Source: Chaunax sp. Z400
Taxonomy: Eukaryota; Chordata; Actinopteri; Lophiiformes; Chaunacidae
Assembly: GCA_037577475.1 (NCBI GenBank)
Contig: CM075184.1
Span: 30,587,094 to 30,651,093, forward strand
Reading direction: 5' to 3'
Length of the DNA stretch: 64,000 bases
A program made the position numbers and the translations under genes. Under the pieces are notes generated by a model. The model did no database searches. It saw only the letters and a list, made by a program, of their open reading frames with translations, and was not told where the DNA came from. Below, in pieces: positions 62,801 through 64,000 of this stretch (positions are counted from its first letter, which is position 1; the number at the start of each line of letters is the position of its first letter).

Positions 62801-63385
62801 CCTAACATTATTAACAGGATGCTATCTCAGCATTGACTTAAGCCTGAAATGCCATTGCTTTTAATAAATACAGGAAGTACAAGCGAGAGCACCACGTGCT
62901 CGGAAGCTGGCCATTACTGCCCGAATGTTTCACATTTGCTTCCACAAACTGGAGCCAAGTTGCAACACCAGAAGTGAACCCATTAATTTTGCTGCTTGAC
63001 ACAAACAGCAGTGCAAAGAGGGGTTTATTGATTTAAAGATACATAGAATTTAGATGTCAACATATCAACCAAGAGCCAAATCCAATATTGAAAGAGCATT
63101 CATTGGATTAGTCTACGCCATTTCCTTCTCATATGCCATTTGGGTTTGAAAAACACCTGCACAATGGAAAAATGTTGTTTATCAGGCACCCAAGTCATCC
63201 TTAACATGATGTCAGCATAGTCTCAAAATGAGATGAGGCTCAGAAGAGGTTTGTCTTATTCAATTAAGCCAGTTACAGGGGTGTGTGATCCGCACAATCA
63301 ATAATATCACAATCTATTTAATTGCACTTGCGATCTTCTGACTATAATGTGAAGAATCTCTCTCTGGCATGTCATTCGCCTACAG

Positions 63386-63457
63386 TACCAGTCAATAGTT
63401 TGGACACAGTTTCCCATCCACTTGAATGGGAAACTGTGTCCAAACTATTGACTGGTA
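63386..63457. mobile_element. Perfect fold-back element with Tc1-like ends
   Basis: Two 32-base arms (63386-63417 and 63426-63457) are perfect reverse complements around an eight-base loop CCACTTGA. The outer sequence TACCAGTCAATAGTTTGGAC resembles the terminal inverted repeat of Tc1/mariner-type elements in vertebrates (type CAGTACCAGTCAAAAGTTTG). It is best read as a minimal non-autonomous fold-back consisting almost only of its two ends. Perfect arms suggest recent formation or gene conversion. Confidence 0.7.
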
Positions 63458-63620
63458 GTGAACCTCAAGAACCGTTCATCTGATTTTCTTCAAACTTGGC
63501 ATGCAAGTTGCTGAAGGCCCAAGTAAGTGCAGTGTCAAATTCGGTGAAATTTGGACATGCAGCATACTGAATATGAATAGATTTATAATAAACAGGCGAA
63601 CAGCGCTCTGTGCAGAAGCC

Positions 63621-63806
63621 GGGGCTGGGTCCTATCGACATAAGTGATGTCACGGCGACATGTAAAGGCCGTGTATATCAGGATATTGTTTTAGATTTTC
63701 CGTTTAGTTTAATGGCCGTGCGTTCTGCGTTGCCTGAGTCTGAAAAGTAGACGGTGGACTGCCTTCGAGATCGATCACGATCTGAAATTGTCAGATCGCC
63801 AGCCCC
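63621..63806. mobile_element. Possible hAT-like small element
   Basis: GGGGCTGG at 63621-63628 is matched by CCAGCCCC at 63799-63806. The right end, read on the - strand (GGGGCTGGCGATCTGA), resembles the GGGCTGGGCGAT ends of widespread fish hAT-type miniature elements, and the inside contains CGATCACGATCT. The short, imperfect ends make this tentative. Confidence 0.35.
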
Positions 63807-64000
63807 TACATTTAAGTTTAAATGAACAAAAATGTTATGTGGAAGCAAATGGCCACACAAAGAAATAAGCAACAATAATCTTTTTTAAAGGGGGATTCTC
63901 ACTCGAATTCTTGATAGAACCTGGATTAGAAAAAGGATTTTTGTTGCAGACTGTTTGTGTTGAAGTCAGCAGATATCCTCTTCAGAACAGCAAACAGAAA

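Larger units (their letters stand above)
57859..63380. other. Upstream flank of adcy7
   Basis: The adcy7 5' UTR and any non-coding first exons should be here, but none can be placed by eye. No TATA box or strong CpG island is seen. The stretch holds a purine-rich patch at about 58255-58345 and three microsatellites around 59565-59860, otherwise AT-rich sequence without recognised exons. Confidence 0.5.

Noticed and set aside
1..64000. CRISPR array, operon, prophage or other prokaryotic system
   Set aside because: No regularly spaced repeats with unique spacers and no dense same-strand genes; everything fits vertebrate nuclear DNA.

Overview
The window looks like nuclear DNA of a teleost fish, probably a percomorph. 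Coding sequence is split into many short exons with GT/AG borders. Introns and spacers are AT-rich and full of microsatellites, and several dispersed repeats resemble families common in bony-fish genomes. I see no bacterial-style genes, CRISPR arrays, rRNA or convincing tRNA genes.

Two genes account for all the coding sequence I can support. On the + strand, brd7 (bromodomain protein 7, a PBAF chromatin-remodelling subunit) runs from an ATG at 22795 to a TAA at 31320 in 17 coding exons and encodes 618 residues. On the - strand, adcy7 (a type 7-like membrane adenylyl cyclase) runs from an ATG at 57852 to a TGA at 32293 in 26 coding exons and encodes about 1116 residues in the intended frame. 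The genes are tail to tail with 972 bp between their stop codons, the same convergent order as mammalian ADCY7-BRD7 as I recall it. Exon borders were read by eye from splice sites, reading frame and remembered family members. Phases chain cleanly through both genes except at one place.

The exception is the most checkable result. adcy7 exon 14 carries two extra bases (a GA/GA doublet at 39599-39602) between two stretches that match the family in different frames. As written, the cyclase would stop in exon 16, before most of the second membrane block and the whole C2 catalytic half. It could be an assembly or sequencing error, or a real null allele.

Region by region: 1-22600 has no gene I recognise, only simple repeats, dispersed repeats, islands of complex sequence that could be regulatory, and one orphan exon-like segment near 12.4 kb. 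22620-31430 is brd7 with a CpG-richer promoter. 31430-57860 is adcy7, including a long (AG)n tract in intron 1. 57860-64000 is upstream of adcy7 and holds microsatellites, a perfect 32-bp fold-back repeat and a possible hAT-like small element. The two genes work in different processes (chromatin reading in the nucleus, cAMP synthesis at the plasma membrane); their adjacency looks like inherited synteny, not a functional unit. I found no convincing new biological system.
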